Shown here in pieces: positions 16,873-25,186 of a stretch of 64,000 nt of DNA. Each line of letters starts with the position of its first letter. Within the stretch, counting starts at the first letter, position 1. A program made the position numbers and the translations under genes. The notes below the pieces were generated by a model. The model ran no database searches, was not told where the DNA came from, and saw only the letters and a program-made list of their open reading frames with translations. This DNA comes from CAWACP01 sp963780655 (lineage in GTDB: Bacteria > Acidobacteriota > Terriglobia > Bryobacterales > Bryobacteraceae): the NCBI GenBank assembly GCA_963780655.1, contig CAWACP010000003.1, positions 124,001-188,000 of the forward strand. Direction: 5' to 3'.

Positions 16873-16955
16873 GTGGGGCAGACGATCGGTTTATGTCGTC
16901 TGCCTGTTCGAGTGCTCGGGCATGGCAGACGACAAAACCCGATCGTCTGCCCCAC
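16873..16955. repeat. 84-bp palindromic repeat, copy 2 of 3 (83 bp)
   Basis: Starts 2 bp after the glpD stop, between two convergent genes. Same arms as copy 1 (GTGGGGCAGACGATCGG and complement), with loop changes (TGCTCGGGCA instead of TGCCCAGGCAA). Its position could let it act as a terminator hairpin for both genes. Confidence 0.85.
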
Positions 16956-16977
16956 CGGGAGCGGTTGCACAGGGAGC

Positions 16978-18318
16978 TCACGTGAAAGGAATCGTCCATG
17001 GCTTTCGTGGCGCGCGCCGCAGGAGAGCATCGGCCTGCTGGTCGCCCGGAAAGTTCTCCGCTTCGGAATCCCACGCCAGCTTCCTGCCGGTGGTCAGCGC
17101 GATATTGCCCAGATGCCCCACCACCGTGGCTCGATGGCCGACCTCCACGTCGCACGCCGGCCGGGCCTCCGATCGCAGTGCGTCGATGAAGTTTCGCGTG
17201 TGCAGAGCCGTGGCATCCGTGGTGTTCGCCGAACGCCTCGCGACTCCTTCCGGGGGTTTCTGGTTGGTTTTGCGGCTGCCGAACGCATACGCGGGCTCGG
17301 GCGGATAGAGATCGTAGCCGATGCGATCCGCGATAAGAGTGCCCTTCGTCCCGTAAAAAGCCATCCCGTGCGGCCGGTCGTCGGCGCCTCGCGCATTGTA
17401 GTAGCGCATGCCTGGAGTACGGCCGCCCAGACCGTGGCCGTTGATCGAACTGCATTCATAGCTCAGGATCCAGCCGGGATACTCGTACACCGCCTGCATC
17501 GTGTCGGGCACGTCGCCGTCGTCGTCCAGCGCGAACCTGCCGCCCATAGCCGCCACCGATTTCGGCCGATCGGCGCCCATGATCTGGTGGACCGTGTCGA
17601 ACCGATGTGTTCCGAAGTCGGTAATGGTTCCACCGGCATAATCGCGGAAGAAACGGAAAGTGGAGAGGCAGCGCAGCGGATTGTACGGGACCTTTGGCGC
17701 CGGACCCAGCCAGAAATCCCAGTCAAGATCGGAAGGCGGATCGCTGTCGGGGGCGTGGCCGATGCCATCGGGAAAGATGTTGACGTAGTTCCAGACCCGG
17801 ACGAAGGCAATGCTGCCGAGGTCTCCACGCTTGACCAGCGCGGCCAGTTCGGCGAAATGCGGCGCGGAGCGATGCTGCGTCCCGGCCTGAACGATGCGCT
17901 TGTACCGGCGGGCGGCGGTCACCATGGCGCGGCCTTCGCGTACGTTGTGCGCGAGCGGTTTTTCCACGTAGACGTGTTTCCCCGCCTCGCAGGCAAGTAT
18001 GGTGACGAGGGCGTGCCAGTGATCCGGCGTGGCCACCAGCACGGCATCGATGTCTTTTCGCTCGAGGACCCGCCGGAAATCGCCGTATGTATCGGCGCGC
18101 GGTCCCGCCCATTCTTTGGCCCGCTCCCGGTTGGCTCCGTACACGTCGCATACGGCCGCGAACTCGACGTTCGGGGCCTGGGCCATCAGACTGGCCACGT
18201 ACCGGCCGCGCGTGCCGCAACCGATGAGGCCCACCCGCACTGCGTCATTCGCGGACAGAGCTTTTCGCGCGGCGAACGCTGCCGCGCCGGCGAGGAAAGA
18301 GCGCCTGCGCATGCCCAT
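16978..18318 (-). CDS. Tat-exported Gfo/Idh/MocA-type oxidoreductase
   Basis: A 446-residue NAD(P)-dependent sugar or cyclitol oxidoreductase homologue. The start MGMRRRSFLAGAAAFAARKA at 18318 is preferred because GGAG lies 8 bases upstream and because it puts the twin-arginine RRRSFLAG at the very N-terminus; a longer frame exists. The Rossmann domain follows (RVGLIGCGTRGRYVASLM), then VATPDHWHALVTILACEAGKHVYVEKPLAHN, in which the EKP lysine is the usual catalytic residue. The C-terminal alpha/beta domain has HRFDTVHQIMG. Export through Tat with a bound cofactor suggests a periplasmic glycosidic or sugar-oxidising role (inference). Confidence 0.9.
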   Translation of the reverse strand: MGMRRRSFLAGAAAFAARKALSANDAVRVGLIGCGTRGRYVASLMAQAPNVEFAAVCDVYGANRERAKEWAGPRADTYGDFRRVLERKDIDAVLVATPDHWHALVTILACEAGKHVYVEKPLAHNVREGRAMVTAARRYKRIVQAGTQHRSAPHFAELAALVKRGDLGSIAFVRVWNYVNIFPDGIGHAPDSDPPSDLDWDFWLGPAPKVPYNPLRCLSTFRFFRDYAGGTITDFGTHRFDTVHQIMGADRPKSVAAMGGRFALDDDGDVPDTMQAVYEYPGWILSYECSSINGHGLGGRTPGMRYYNARGADDRPHGMAFYGTKGTLIADRIGYDLYPPEPAYAFGSRKTNQKPPEGVARRSANTTDATALHTRNFIDALRSEARPACDVEVGHRATVVGHLGNIALTTGRKLAWDSEAENFPGDQQADALLRRAPRKPWTIPFT

Positions 18319-18344
18319 CAGGATAGCTCCGAAGGGCCCGTGGC

Positions 18345-18532
18345 GCACGCTTCAGCGTGCTGGTGCGAGCTTCAGCTCGCGCTGCCCGGACCGTGGGCTG
18401 AAGCCCACAGCAGCGCGCTGAAGCGAAGACGCTCATCTGAGACCCACTGTCTATCAGTAAGTTACGCGCAGGCGAAAATGCCTGCTCCACAATTCACTGC
18501 AGCCTTTGTGGAGCAGGCCTTCGGCCTGCATC
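18345..18532. repeat. Cluster of five hairpin repeats
   Basis: Three tandem hairpins of one design (six-base stem around TTCAG or its complement): GCACGC-TTCA-GCGTGC at 18345-18360, GCGAGC-TTCA-GCTCGC at 18365-18380 and GTGGGC-TGAA-GCCCAC at 18393-18408. Then a composite of the GCAGGC family follows: CGCAGGCGAAAATGCCTGCTCC from 18467 and GGAGCAGGCCTTCGGCCTGC to 18531. This fills the gap between the oxidoreductase start and the next gene; no ORF is supported here. Confidence 0.7.
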
Positions 18533-18603
18533 CCCGGGGTCTCATCCATGTTCCAGCCGCGCTCGCGCGGGGGCCTTCGCTGAAGCGTGCGCCACAACGC
18601 ATT

Positions 18604-19092
18604 TCAGAAGCGATCGAGCGTCCGCCGCGCGATCTTCTCGGCGGCGGTGGACACCTGCGCCGCGCTGCCGAATCCGAGCACCGAGATCAGGACGTAATCG
18701 TAATCGCCGCGCATGACGTGGAGTTGCGCGCCCACTTCCCCCATATCGAGCAGGACGGCTCGCGTCCCGATTCCCGCGACGTCACGCAAACCGGCTCCGG
18801 ACGTCAGCCTGAGATTCTCGATTTCGGCGGCGACGTTCAACTTTTCGGATGACCGGTGAATGGTCACGGTGATTTCACCGCCCGCCGCCGGGTACTCGCA
18901 GGTGGACCCCACCTCACCGTTGTGCTCCCGGCCATTGGCGACGGAACGGCCGAGCGCGTCCTCGACATCGGCCCTGGTCACCGCGGCACAGGCATCGGTG
19001 GTCTTCAGGGCTATGGGAGGGCGCGGAGGCGGGCTTGCCGGCGTGCGCGATGCGAGAAACAGCAACAGTGAGATTTGCGTGAGGACTGGCAT
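18604..19092 (-). CDS. Small exported protein of unknown function
   Basis: 162 residues with a short hydrophobic signal (MPVLTQISLLLFLASRTPAS) and a mature domain of about 130 residues. It contains two Cys that could form a disulfide (DACAAVTRADVEDALG and GSTCEYPAAGGEITVTIH). The pattern Cys-x3-T-x2-DVE.ALG.....C.Y resembles the DUF3558-like lipoprotein fold, but there is no lipobox. No neighbour suggests a role. Confidence 0.6.
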   Translation of the reverse strand: MPVLTQISLLLFLASRTPASPPPRPPIALKTTDACAAVTRADVEDALGRSVANGREHNGEVGSTCEYPAAGGEITVTIHRSSEKLNVAAEIENLRLTSGAGLRDVAGIGTRAVLLDMGEVGAQLHVMRGDYDYVLISVLGFGSAAQVSTAAEKIARRTLDRF

Positions 19093-19198
19093 CGACTCCA
19101 GTCAACCGCCGGGGGGTGAGTGGTACAAGACCGACCCGAGTACCTGTCGTTCCGGTACCAGCTTAGTACTGGGGCGCCGTGAGGCCTAAGGCGTTGTT

Positions 19199-19879
19199 TC
19201 ACGACGCCAGGGAAACGACGCCCTTCTCACGAAGGCCCGTGAGCGCAAGGCCATAGCGGCCGCGGACGCCGGTCTTTTCAAAGATGTGCTTGAGATGGAT
19301 CTTGACTGTTCCGGCGCGGATACCGAGTTCGGTGGCGATCTCTCGGTTCTTAAAGCCCTGCTCAACCAGTTGCATTACCTGGTGCTCGCGCGGCGTCAAC
19401 TCGGAGCGGGCGCCCCGTTCTTCTCGCGCCGAATCGCGAAAGACGCGTTCCTCCATCCAGCTTCTGCCCTGAGCCACCGTTTTCAGGCAGGACATCAGCT
19501 TTTTCACCTCGGTGGTCTTTCGGATGATCGCCCTGGCGCCGCTCTGCAGGAACCGGAGCGCCTCCGCCTCGGTGATGGAGATGCCCCAGACCACCACGGC
19601 GGGCGCGTGTTCGAGTTGCCGCACATGGGCGAGCCAATCGACCACCGCATGCATTCCGAACCCTTTGTCGATAATCAGGATGTCGACAGCCCCGAGTTCC
19701 GCCAGTTCACTGGCGCCCTCCAGCGAGTGCACGGCGCGTGTCAGCCCGAGCTCGCCGCCCTCTTCATCCAGCAGGGCGCGCAGACCCTCCACCGCGATCG
19801 GTTGAGTGTCGCAGATGCCAATGGTCTTATTACCTGGTACTTCCAGACTCTGGGTCATGAATATCGGTTGAGCAATCAT
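19199..19879 (-). CDS. Response regulator with LuxR-type output domain
   Basis: A 226-residue NarL/FixJ-type regulator. Residues about 15-135 form a receiver (TIGICDTQPIAVEGLRALL), with the presumed phospho-acceptor Asp in VDILIIDKGFGM and the conserved late Lys in AIIRKTTEVKKLM. The DNA-binding helix-turn-helix is LTPREHQVMQLVEQGFKNREIATELGIRAGTVKIHLKHIF. A second Met (MTQSLEV, residue 8) is an alternative start. It is divergent from the CpaE-like gene, with 163 bp between them, so a shared promoter region and regulation of that gene are possible. No sensor kinase is nearby. Confidence 0.88.
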   Translation of the reverse strand: MIAQPIFMTQSLEVPGNKTIGICDTQPIAVEGLRALLDEEGGELGLTRAVHSLEGASELAELGAVDILIIDKGFGMHAVVDWLAHVRQLEHAPAVVVWGISITEAEALRFLQSGARAIIRKTTEVKKLMSCLKTVAQGRSWMEERVFRDSAREERGARSELTPREHQVMQLVEQGFKNREIATELGIRAGTVKIHLKHIFEKTGVRGRYGLALTGLREKGVVSLAS

Positions 19880-20042
19880 CGGATGGCCCCTGCCCCGCCC
19901 GCATTGGTCACAGCCTGAAAAGACGGCGCAAACGCCCTTTTTCAGCCCATGATTGCCTCATCGGCGAGGTCCTTCGGACGTTTAGTGTCCAGGTAGAAAA
20001 AGGTTCTCATGTTATCCTGGCCGGTGGCCGATGTAATCGATA

Positions 20043-21266
20043 GTGGTTCGTCCTGAGCGCGCCTCTATCAACAGTCCGAACTCTGCTCATGTCTGGCGGG
20101 CTCTGTTTATCAGCCCCAGCAACCAGCTCGGTCTGGAAATAGTGCCCCTGCTGGCGCGCCGGCCGGAAATCGCTCCCGCGTTGCAAATACGGAACTATCC
20201 CACACGCCAGCAGCTTCAGGAGAACATCGCGGCCCAGCGCATCAACCTGTGTTTTCTCGACGTCAGCTCGAACCCACACGACGCGCTCAGGTGCCTCACC
20301 GAACTGCTCCGCCTGGACAACACCATGCCGGTGATCGCGGTGCTCGCGACCGACGATTCCGCCCTGATTCTGCGGTGCCTGCGCCAGGGCGCTTCGGAAT
20401 TTCTGGCGAGCCCGTTCGGGGCCGATCAGCTGGAATCGGCGATGAGTAGAATCACCAAGCTCAACCCGGTGCAGAGCCGTAAGAAGGCTAAGGTGTATTG
20501 CGTAGTGCCGGCCAAGGGAGGTTGCGGCGCCACCACCATCGCCAGCAGCCTGGCCTGGCACTGGAAAAAACTCGGCGCCAAGCGCATCCTTCTGGCCGAT
20601 CTGGACCCGCTCGCGGGAACCATGTCCTTCCTGCTCAAAATAAAGGGCCAGTTCAGCTTCGTGGACGTCCTCCAGAGGCAGGGTGAGATCGATGCCGACC
20701 TGTGGAAGGGAATGGTGACGCAGCACAACGGGGTTGACGTGCTGCTCTCGCCGGAAAACCCCGGGGAGGCGCAGTCGGTGCTGACCGATGCCACGGCCAT
20801 CATAGAGTACGCCCGCGCCGCTTATGAAGTGGTGGTCCTCGACACCGGCGGAGTGTATGGAACGTGGAATCTGAGCCAGGCGCAACTCGCCGACGAGGTT
20901 CTGCTGGTGACCACGAACGAGCTGCCCGCGGTTCAGGCCGCGCAGCGGTCCCTGGCATATCTGGAAGCCAACCAGATTGGCCGCTGGAAAACACGCGTGC
21001 TCCTGAACAGGTACGACCGGGAGGCCGGCGTCGAACAGGACATCATCGCCCAGGCTCTCGACACGGATTTGTACCATATGATTCCCGCCGATTACGACGG
21101 CATCCAGAAAGCGCTGATGGAAGGCAAGCCCATTCAGTCGGGGAGCGTATTCGGGAAGGCGCTCTCGACGCTGGGGGACCGGCTGGCGGGGCGCGAGGAA
21201 AAGGAACGCAAGTCCGCCTCCATCACCTCGAGCCTGTTATCGCTGTTCTCCCGCAGCTCGTCATAG
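20043..21266 (+). CDS. cpaE: CpaE/TadZ-like ATPase with receiver-like N-terminus
   Basis: 407 residues starting at a GTG (a stop at 20034 excludes upstream extension). Residues about 20-135 are a degenerate receiver domain (ALFISPSNQLGLEIVPLLAR, INLCFLDVSSNP), and residues about 140-380 a MinD/ParA-type ATPase with the deviant Walker A VPAKGGCGATTIASSLAW and Walker B-like YEVVVLDTGG. CpaE/TadZ proteins place type IV-c (Tad/Cpa) pili at a cell pole. No other tad/cpa gene is present in the window, so it is an orphan here; a different localisation role cannot be excluded. The C-terminus is a Ser-rich tail. A hairpin repeat follows the stop. Confidence 0.82.
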   Translation: MVRPERASINSPNSAHVWRALFISPSNQLGLEIVPLLARRPEIAPALQIRNYPTRQQLQENIAAQRINLCFLDVSSNPHDALRCLTELLRLDNTMPVIAVLATDDSALILRCLRQGASEFLASPFGADQLESAMSRITKLNPVQSRKKAKVYCVVPAKGGCGATTIASSLAWHWKKLGAKRILLADLDPLAGTMSFLLKIKGQFSFVDVLQRQGEIDADLWKGMVTQHNGVDVLLSPENPGEAQSVLTDATAIIEYARAAYEVVVLDTGGVYGTWNLSQAQLADEVLLVTTNELPAVQAAQRSLAYLEANQIGRWKTRVLLNRYDREAGVEQDIIAQALDTDLYHMIPADYDGIQKALMEGKPIQSGSVFGKALSTLGDRLAGREEKERKSASITSSLLSLFSRSSS

Positions 21267-21269
21267 CCA

Positions 21270-21362
21270 CAGGCGAAAACGCCTGCTCCACAAGCCACCT
21301 CAGCTGTTGCATTTCAGTGGAGCAGACCTTCGGCCTGCAATGCAGGCTAAAAGCCTGCTCTA
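21270..21362. repeat. Three GCAGGC-type hairpins between convergent genes
   Basis: CAGGCGAAAACGCCTG at 21270-21285, GGAGCAGACCTTCGGCCTGC at 21319-21338 and GCAGGCTAAAAGCCTGC at 21342-21358. The last one contains the stop codon of the convergent 21347-23992 gene, so the end of that protein is repeat-derived. Probably acts as a bidirectional terminator. Confidence 0.7.
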
Positions 21363-23992
21363 CTGGACTGGTTCCTATACAAAGCGGGCTCGACTTCTGC
21401 GGCCATCTTCTTCACGTCCAGTCCGCCGCCGAGAAAAGCGTTGATCCTCCCTGCCGTCAAAAGCGGATCGGAAATCGCGGCGCCGTATTCCGCCGCCAGC
21501 CACGCGGTGCGCGGGCGGTGCGCCAGCATCTCCCGTGTCCGTACCAGCATGCGAGCGTATTCGTCTTTCAACACGCGGCGCTGTTCCGGCTTTGCTCGCC
21601 GCCTGAGCATGCGCTCCTGAGAGTCGAGAACCTCGTCGAGATCGCGCTCGCACAGAATCACGCGGCACGGCAGATCCGCGGGCAAAGCGGCCAGCAGAGG
21701 CGCGATGATCTTGACCGCTTGTCCGCGCGCTTGGGACAGCCACTCGGCATGCCGACGAAGATTCCTGACCGGCTCATATTCGAGATAGCCGCGCGGATTG
21801 TCTTCGTCGGCGGGCCGCAACGCGTCCGAGAGAATCTCGATCCCGCCGGCGGCCAGCATCTGCATCACCAGCGAAGTACCCGAGCGCGGCAGGCCGGTCA
21901 CGACGATGAGGGATTCGGAAAGCGGCGGCATCTCGACGCTCGCGGCTGCCCGAGGCACAGCCACGGCGGCCGGCGCGGGCGCAGGCGGCGCTGTCTGCCC
22001 AGTGGTCCCCCGCTTCATGCTGTGCGCGAGACGCCGATGTTCGCGCGCGGCTTCCGCGTGGCCGATATGCTTTTCGAGCACCCTGGCGAGACGCAGGTGC
22101 GCTTCCGGAAAATTCGGGTTGCACGAAATCGCGGCGCGGAACGACTCGGCCGCTCGCTCGTACTCTTTCCTCCCCACCAGCGCACGGCCGAGCAGGAAGT
22201 GCGCCACCGGTTGATGATGGACCCGCTCCAGCGCATCGAGAGCCGATTGCGCGGCCATGCCGAATTTCCGCTGCCGCAGAGCGATCCGCGCCAGACCGAC
22301 ATGGGCATTGGCGTTGTCGGGATCGACGGCCAGCGCCATTTCGCAGAACTGCCGCGCTTCGCTCACCAGTCCGAGGCGCAGATACAGGTCCGCGGCCTGG
22401 AGGAACAGGTCCGGCCGATCCGGACGCGCTTCCATCACCCGCTCCAGCGCTGCCAGCGCGTCCGCGTAATGCCGGTCGGCGATCGCCACCTGCGCTCGCA
22501 GGTAATCCACCACGGGCGGCAGATCCGGCCCCGGATTGCGGCTCTCGATCTCGTCGAGAATGCGCCGCATCTCCTCGCGCAGGCCGAGAGCCTGGCACGA
22601 CACGAACAGCGCTACCACGAAGCGCTGCTCACCGGGATCGGCTTCGGACAGCTCCGCGAAAATTGCGCGGGCTTCGGCGTGCCTGCCGCCATCCTGGTAA
22701 GCCTGGCCCAGGTTGAACCGCAACTCGCGGATGGTGTTCCGGATCGCCGTTTCGCGATTTGCACCCGGCCGTTCGATATACCCGAGCGCGATCATCTGCT
22801 CGAGTGCGTCGTGCGCCGCCACCGGATCCACGCGCGTATGCGGCGGGTGCCGTCCATCCGCGCCCGGTATCTCCTCCCAGCTCGGAACAGAGGCGACTTT
22901 CGGCGTTTCCACGAATGCCTGAGCAAGCACCTTGCCGTCCATGTCTTCGCCCACCGGCAGTCCGTAGAGCGCCAGGATGGTAGGGGCAACGTCCAGCACC
23001 GAGGCGCCGTGCAGCGGCTCGCCTTTCCTGATATCGGCGCCGGCGATAGCGACGACGCCGAAGTCGCGGTGCTCGATGGCCGGGCCGGCCGGGACATCGG
23101 GAATAGACGACGGGCGCAGATGATCCGGATGAAAGCCGTGGTCCGACATGAGCATCACGGTCGCGTCCTCGCCGGCTTTCTGGAGCAGCGTCCCGAGCAT
23201 CTCATCGTGCAGCTCGTAGGCCATCGAGACTACGTGCCGATACACCTCGAAGTCGCGCTCCGCGATCCATGACTGCCGTGGCGGTTGATATCGCATGAAG
23301 GCGTGGCAGAAATGATCGATGGCTTCGTAGTAGACGACGAAGAAATCCCACGGCTGGTTGTCGAGCAGCCACGCGGCGGCGGAATGGATGCTCATGCATT
23401 CCGCGAGCGTCCGCAGAACGAATGACAGGCGCTTGTCTTTGTCCTGATCGATCTCCCGGGCCAGCGGAATGAAGCGCTCCACCATCTGCGGCGTCAACCG
23501 ATCGGGATGCATGCGCAGACCGGCCAGCACCGGGGCCAGCTCCGGCGGATGAATCGAGCCGGCCGGCATCGGCCAGCCCTCGTCGAGCGGCGCGCCGACG
23601 CGGTGGTACTGATCGGAAACCATCACGCCATCGATCGGCTCGGCCGGATGGCTGGGCCACCAGCCGACCACGATGCTGCCGAGACCATTCTGGCTGAGGA
23701 TGTTCCACAGCGCCTTCGCTGACCGCGAGAGATTGGTGACGGGCCGCACTCCGCTTCCGTCCGGGGCCGGCTCCGAGAAGCCGTGAATGCCGTGTTTGAA
23801 CGGCCGCTTTCCAGTGGCGATGGAGGTCCACAGCATTGGCGAGAGGGGCGGATGCAGCGTGGCGATTTGTCCCGAGGCGCCGTTCGTGACGAGTCTCTGG
23901 ACATTGGGCATTCGCCCCGCGTTCATGAGCGGGCGGATGACCTTCCAGTCGGCCGAATCCCACCCGACGAGGAGAACTTTACGCGACGGCAT
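21347..23992 (-). CDS. Type I phosphodiesterase - TPR - sulfotransferase fusion
   Basis: An 881-residue three-part protein from the ATG at 23992 (MPSRKVLLVGWDSADW); a GTG six codons earlier is possible. Residues about 1-380 are an alkaline-phosphatase-superfamily phosphodiesterase: LLVGWDSADWKVIRPL with the first metal Asp, the nucleophile region HPPLSPMLWTSIATGKRP, YYEAIDHFCHAF and LMSDHGFHPDHLR. Residues about 430-640 are TPRs (ADLYLRLGLVSEARQFCEMA and the following repeats). Residues about 660-880 are a P-loop sulfotransferase-like domain, with the PAPS-binding LIVVTGLPRSGTSLVMQML. No signal peptide is visible, so it is probably cytoplasmic. Each domain looks complete. The combination suggests a coupled phospho/sulfo-modification of a surface polymer, which is speculation. 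The C-terminal residues come from a hairpin repeat. Confidence 0.85.
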   Translation of the reverse strand: MPSRKVLLVGWDSADWKVIRPLMNAGRMPNVQRLVTNGASGQIATLHPPLSPMLWTSIATGKRPFKHGIHGFSEPAPDGSGVRPVTNLSRSAKALWNILSQNGLGSIVVGWWPSHPAEPIDGVMVSDQYHRVGAPLDEGWPMPAGSIHPPELAPVLAGLRMHPDRLTPQMVERFIPLAREIDQDKDKRLSFVLRTLAECMSIHSAAAWLLDNQPWDFFVVYYEAIDHFCHAFMRYQPPRQSWIAERDFEVYRHVVSMAYELHDEMLGTLLQKAGEDATVMLMSDHGFHPDHLRPSSIPDVPAGPAIEHRDFGVVAIAGADIRKGEPLHGASVLDVAPTILALYGLPVGEDMDGKVLAQAFVETPKVASVPSWEEIPGADGRHPPHTRVDPVAAHDALEQMIALGYIERPGANRETAIRNTIRELRFNLGQAYQDGGRHAEARAIFAELSEADPGEQRFVVALFVSCQALGLREEMRRILDEIESRNPGPDLPPVVDYLRAQVAIADRHYADALAALERVMEARPDRPDLFLQAADLYLRLGLVSEARQFCEMALAVDPDNANAHVGLARIALRQRKFGMAAQSALDALERVHHQPVAHFLLGRALVGRKEYERAAESFRAAISCNPNFPEAHLRLARVLEKHIGHAEAAREHRRLAHSMKRGTTGQTAPPAPAPAAVAVPRAAASVEMPPLSESLIVVTGLPRSGTSLVMQMLAAGGIEILSDALRPADEDNPRGYLEYEPVRNLRRHAEWLSQARGQAVKIIAPLLAALPADLPCRVILCERDLDEVLDSQERMLRRRAKPEQRRVLKDEYARMLVRTREMLAHRPRTAWLAAEYGAAISDPLLTAGRINAFLGGGLDVKKMAAEVEPALYRNQSSRAGF

Positions 23993-24058
23993 GGCTCGCC
24001 GGCAGGCCACAAAAACCGATGGCCTGCGCCACCGGGATGCGCAGATGTTGGGTCATGC

Positions 24059-25159
24059 CTATTGCCGCGTAACGAACTTCTCTATCACAAAAACAAAGTG
24101 CTGCTGAGGCTGTTTTCCGCGCGGCGCCAGTTGCGAGAAATCAATTTTTTGCGCAGCGTCCACCGCCGCCTGGCTGTTCGGGTCGGAGGGCTGCAACGAG
24201 TGCGCCTCGGCAAGCTGCCCTGACGGCGTCACGACGCCGAACACGCACACCGCGTGCACCGCGGCGCCTTGCGTCCGCGGATCGCCGACGAAGTTCCGAA
24301 CGATCTTCTGCGCGCCGGTCATAGCCACTGCACGTCCTCGGGCCATCATCTCTTCGGTGGGAACGAACAGGCTCGGATCGGCAGAGGAAATCTCCTTCAG
24401 GCTGCGGACCGAGATCACCGTGACGGTTTTGCCGGCCTCGGTCACCGTCACCTTGCGAGGCAGTATGCGTCCGGCAAGCTGCGGAGCGTTCGAATAGTCG
24501 TAGGCGTAGTACCGCCCAGGGACCTGCGAGTGAACCTCGAGCAACCCGGATTGTGGATCGACACACTCTTCGGCTTCGTCCCAGCGCCGGGCGGAGGTAG
24601 CCGCGGCGGTTTTTCCCGAACCGGAGAGCAGAACGCAGGTGAGCTGCGCGCCGTTGAGGTCGGCGGTGGACGTTCGGATGGCCGACCGGTTGATCTTCGC
24701 CGAGGACGGCATGGGATCGAACAATGCGGCGCGCGCTTCCTGCAGGCGGAGCGGGATGGGATCCGCAGTCTCTTCTCCGTAGAACATTCCGTTCGTGGAG
24801 ATGCGCGTGATCGCGTATCCCGGTCCGTTCGCGGTCCAGCGGAACCCCTGCGCGGGATCGAAGATCTCTTCCATCTGCCAGGCGCCGTCATAAGCCGTAA
24901 CGCCGCCGGAGTTCACCGTAAAGCTGACCTTGAGATCGTAGCCATGACCCGCACTGCGAAGGTTGTAGCTGTCGCGTACGCGGCCGAGCAACTGCACCAC
25001 GGCGTCGCGGTTCGCGGGCGGCCCGACGGGCCACATCTGGCCCGTGGCCATTTCCAGAGGATCGCTGGGAAGCGGCGCCCGCTTCGGCGCATTCTGAGCA
25101 AAAGCCGCAAGCGTCAGACCTCCTGCCGCGATCGACCATACGAGACGGCTCGCAAGCAT
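24059..25159 (-). CDS. Exported protein with TonB-like C-terminal domain
   Basis: 366 residues with a signal peptide (MLASRLVWSIAAGGLTLAAFAQ). The central region is beta-rich with no motif I recognise. The last 80 residues (VHAVCVFGVVTPSGQLAEAHSLQPSDPNSQAAVDAAQKIDFSQL) follow the TonB C-terminal pattern of a beta strand, a variable loop and a helix ending before a conserved aromatic strand, as seen in many acidobacterial secreted proteins. TonB proteins normally have an N-terminal anchor; this one looks fully secreted or periplasmic. It lies 27 bp downstream of the TIGR03437-type gene on the same strand, suggesting an operon. Confidence 0.7.
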   Translation of the reverse strand: MLASRLVWSIAAGGLTLAAFAQNAPKRAPLPSDPLEMATGQMWPVGPPANRDAVVQLLGRVRDSYNLRSAGHGYDLKVSFTVNSGGVTAYDGAWQMEEIFDPAQGFRWTANGPGYAITRISTNGMFYGEETADPIPLRLQEARAALFDPMPSSAKINRSAIRTSTADLNGAQLTCVLLSGSGKTAAATSARRWDEAEECVDPQSGLLEVHSQVPGRYYAYDYSNAPQLAGRILPRKVTVTEAGKTVTVISVRSLKEISSADPSLFVPTEEMMARGRAVAMTGAQKIVRNFVGDPRTQGAAVHAVCVFGVVTPSGQLAEAHSLQPSDPNSQAAVDAAQKIDFSQLAPRGKQPQQHFVFVIEKFVTRQ

Positions 25160-25186
25160 CGAATCAGCCCTCCTGATACCACTCCT

